Assembly (NCBI GenBank): GCA_964017045.1
Contig: OZ024794.1
Span: 51,489,608 to 51,553,607, forward strand
Direction of reading: 5' to 3'
Length of the DNA stretch: 64,000 bases
From: Omphiscola glabra
Taxonomy: Eukaryota; Mollusca; Gastropoda; Lymnaeidae
In this document: piece by piece, positions 62,646 to 64,000 of the stretch
Position numbering within the stretch: position 1 is the first letter of the stretch
Layout: each line of letters begins with the position of its first letter
Translations under genes and position numbers: made by a program
Notes under the pieces: model-generated
Told to the model about the DNA's origin: nothing
Database searches by the model: none
What the model saw: only the letters and a program-made list of their open reading frames with translations

Positions 62646-64000
62646 ATTATGACGGTTACTTCCTGTCACTGTGTGTATGTATCAATCGATAAAGGTTTTC
62701 ACCTAACCAAGACTTCCATGTAACGCAGAAGAAACATGAAGAAGAATGTGGCGTGCTGTATGGTACATACAGCTGAAATAAAGTAAGAATAAGTATATTT
62801 TTATACGTTTATGGTATTTTTATTCCATTTTAAATTTAGTTCTATAATTATTATTAACATTACATCAAGACAAAGTTGCAATTGTTTGGCGGCAAACGTA
62901 AAATAGGCTACTATACTGTCTATACTGAACCCTAAAATGATAAATGAGGAGTCCAATTGCAAACCTTGCTAAGTTTGGCTGGTTAATTAAGTGTCAATCT
63001 GCAGTATGTTGTGTATTTAATGTTAAAAAAGCTTTCTGTAAGTCTTAAATTCACCATTTGGTTATTGCACGCTACTGGTCCCTCTGTCGCTCACCCTAAC
63101 CCGAACCCTAAATCTATCATAAACAAAGGGAAGTGACTCCCAATAAGGGGACCACAACAGCACATTAGCCCACCATTTAAAAATATATAGGCTAAATGCT
63201 ATCTTTTCTATATACTATATGTTTATTTTCTTTCAGCTGAGAAGAGTCGCAAGATTTGTTTGCAAGAGGGCGAGGGATCTAAGACATTGCTAAACTAAAT
63301 AAAGTACTACCCAAATCTAAAGTAAGTCATTTTTCCCATCCCCATCACTCTCTCAGAATGCTTCACCTGTCAATAGGATAGAGAGTGGAACAAGCCTTAA
63401 AAATGTATAAAACCTAAATTTTGAGAAACAGGATTATGGTCGATAGTTGATCTGGGGAACACATATAACTTATATACGCTGGAATAATCACAGACATAGT
63501 ATTTTATTTTCCTTCTATTCGTGACATTTTTATTTATCATAGAAACACATGCCTTTGGTCTTCAACACTGTCAAGTAGGCCTAATTAGAAAATAAACATT
63601 GTAATTTTTATTTTAATATATAATTTGAAATAGAAAAATTAAACAAAGTATGTAATTATTTTTGTGTTTTATAATAATTTATATGTGGCTTTTTCCTCAG
63701 GTATTAATGAACTTACAAAATAGGGTACCGGTAACAAAAATTTTTGGTGTAAAACTGTAAAGGATTTAATTTTTTTTCAAGATTCTACCCTGAAAGTAGG
63801 AGGCAAAAAATGACAAACCATCTGATGGGTGTGCTTAACATGAAATCTTCATCTACCAAAGAAATACAAGAGATGATTGTCAAAAAGGAGAGGGAAATGT
63901 TTGATGGGCCAAAGACTTAAGAAATCATTGTAACTGATGGTGATTCAACCCGTTGAATTAATGAAGATCACAATTTTGATGACCACTTACATGATATGGT
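62646..64000. other. Unassigned flank to window end
   Basis: No gene is supported. CCCTAACCCGAACCCTAAAT at 63102-63121 is a dispersed repeat word also found in MINDY3 intron 1. A 36-codon frame from ATG 63810 has no recognisable content; an upstream exon-like acceptor (TTTCTTTCAG at 63229-63238) could mark a plus-strand transcript continuing out of the window. Confidence 0.4.

Noticed and set aside
63810..63920. 36-codon frame from ATG near the window end
   Set aside because: No recognisable content, and the stop follows directly; cannot be distinguished from chance.

Overview
Gene-sparse, strongly AT-rich nuclear DNA of an animal. Coding exons are short with GT-AG introns, and intergenic and intronic space is full of transposon debris and minisatellites. 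The two recognisable genes are conserved across animals. The repeat mixture (Penelope-like element, jockey/RTE-type LINE with an 'uncharacterised mollusc' flavour, hAT and piggyBac MITEs, many tandem arrays and long G/C homopolymers) suggests a lophotrochozoan, most likely a gastropod mollusc. That assignment is inference from general appearance. I saw no rRNA, tRNA, CRISPR or prokaryotic feature.

Layout. (1) 1-6.2 kb: minisatellites, a hAT MITE and AT-rich DNA that probably includes the 3' UTR of the first gene. (2) 6.2-15.6 kb, minus strand: a gene with one 5.1-kb coding exon and four short 3' exons, encoding a roughly 1785-residue low-complexity, probably nuclear protein with a segment resembling the Ski/Sno/Dac fold. 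A decayed LINE lies antisense in its third intron. (3) 15.6-30.5 kb: about 15 kb without a recognisable gene, rich in repeats: a piggyBac derivative, an 11-copy 22-bp array, an inverted pair of LTR-like arms, a perfectly phased 67-copy 19-bp array, hAT MITEs and a LINE tail. (4) 30.6-40.4 kb, plus strand: complete 12-exon MINDY3 (Lys48-type deubiquitinase). Intron 1 carries one DNA transposon nested inside another. (5) 40.4-44.5 kb: convergent 3' ends plus a small SAP-like ORF. (6) 44.5-62.2 kb, minus strand: complete 5-exon REEP5/6-type ER-shaping protein. Its 9.9-kb intron 4 holds a Penelope-like element and a TIR element. Its 6.2-kb intron 1 holds a decayed hAT transposase and a second copy of the MINDY3-intron transposon. 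(7) 62.2-64 kb: REEP upstream region with E-box palindromes, then unassigned sequence.

The three genes have no visible functional link. The most interesting material is a transposon family with ~13-bp TIRs (TAGGTAYTTYGAC) and 7-bp target duplications, seen as two complete copies. Next are the Ski/Dac-like giant-exon protein and the indel-free 67-copy array. I found no convincing new multi-gene system.
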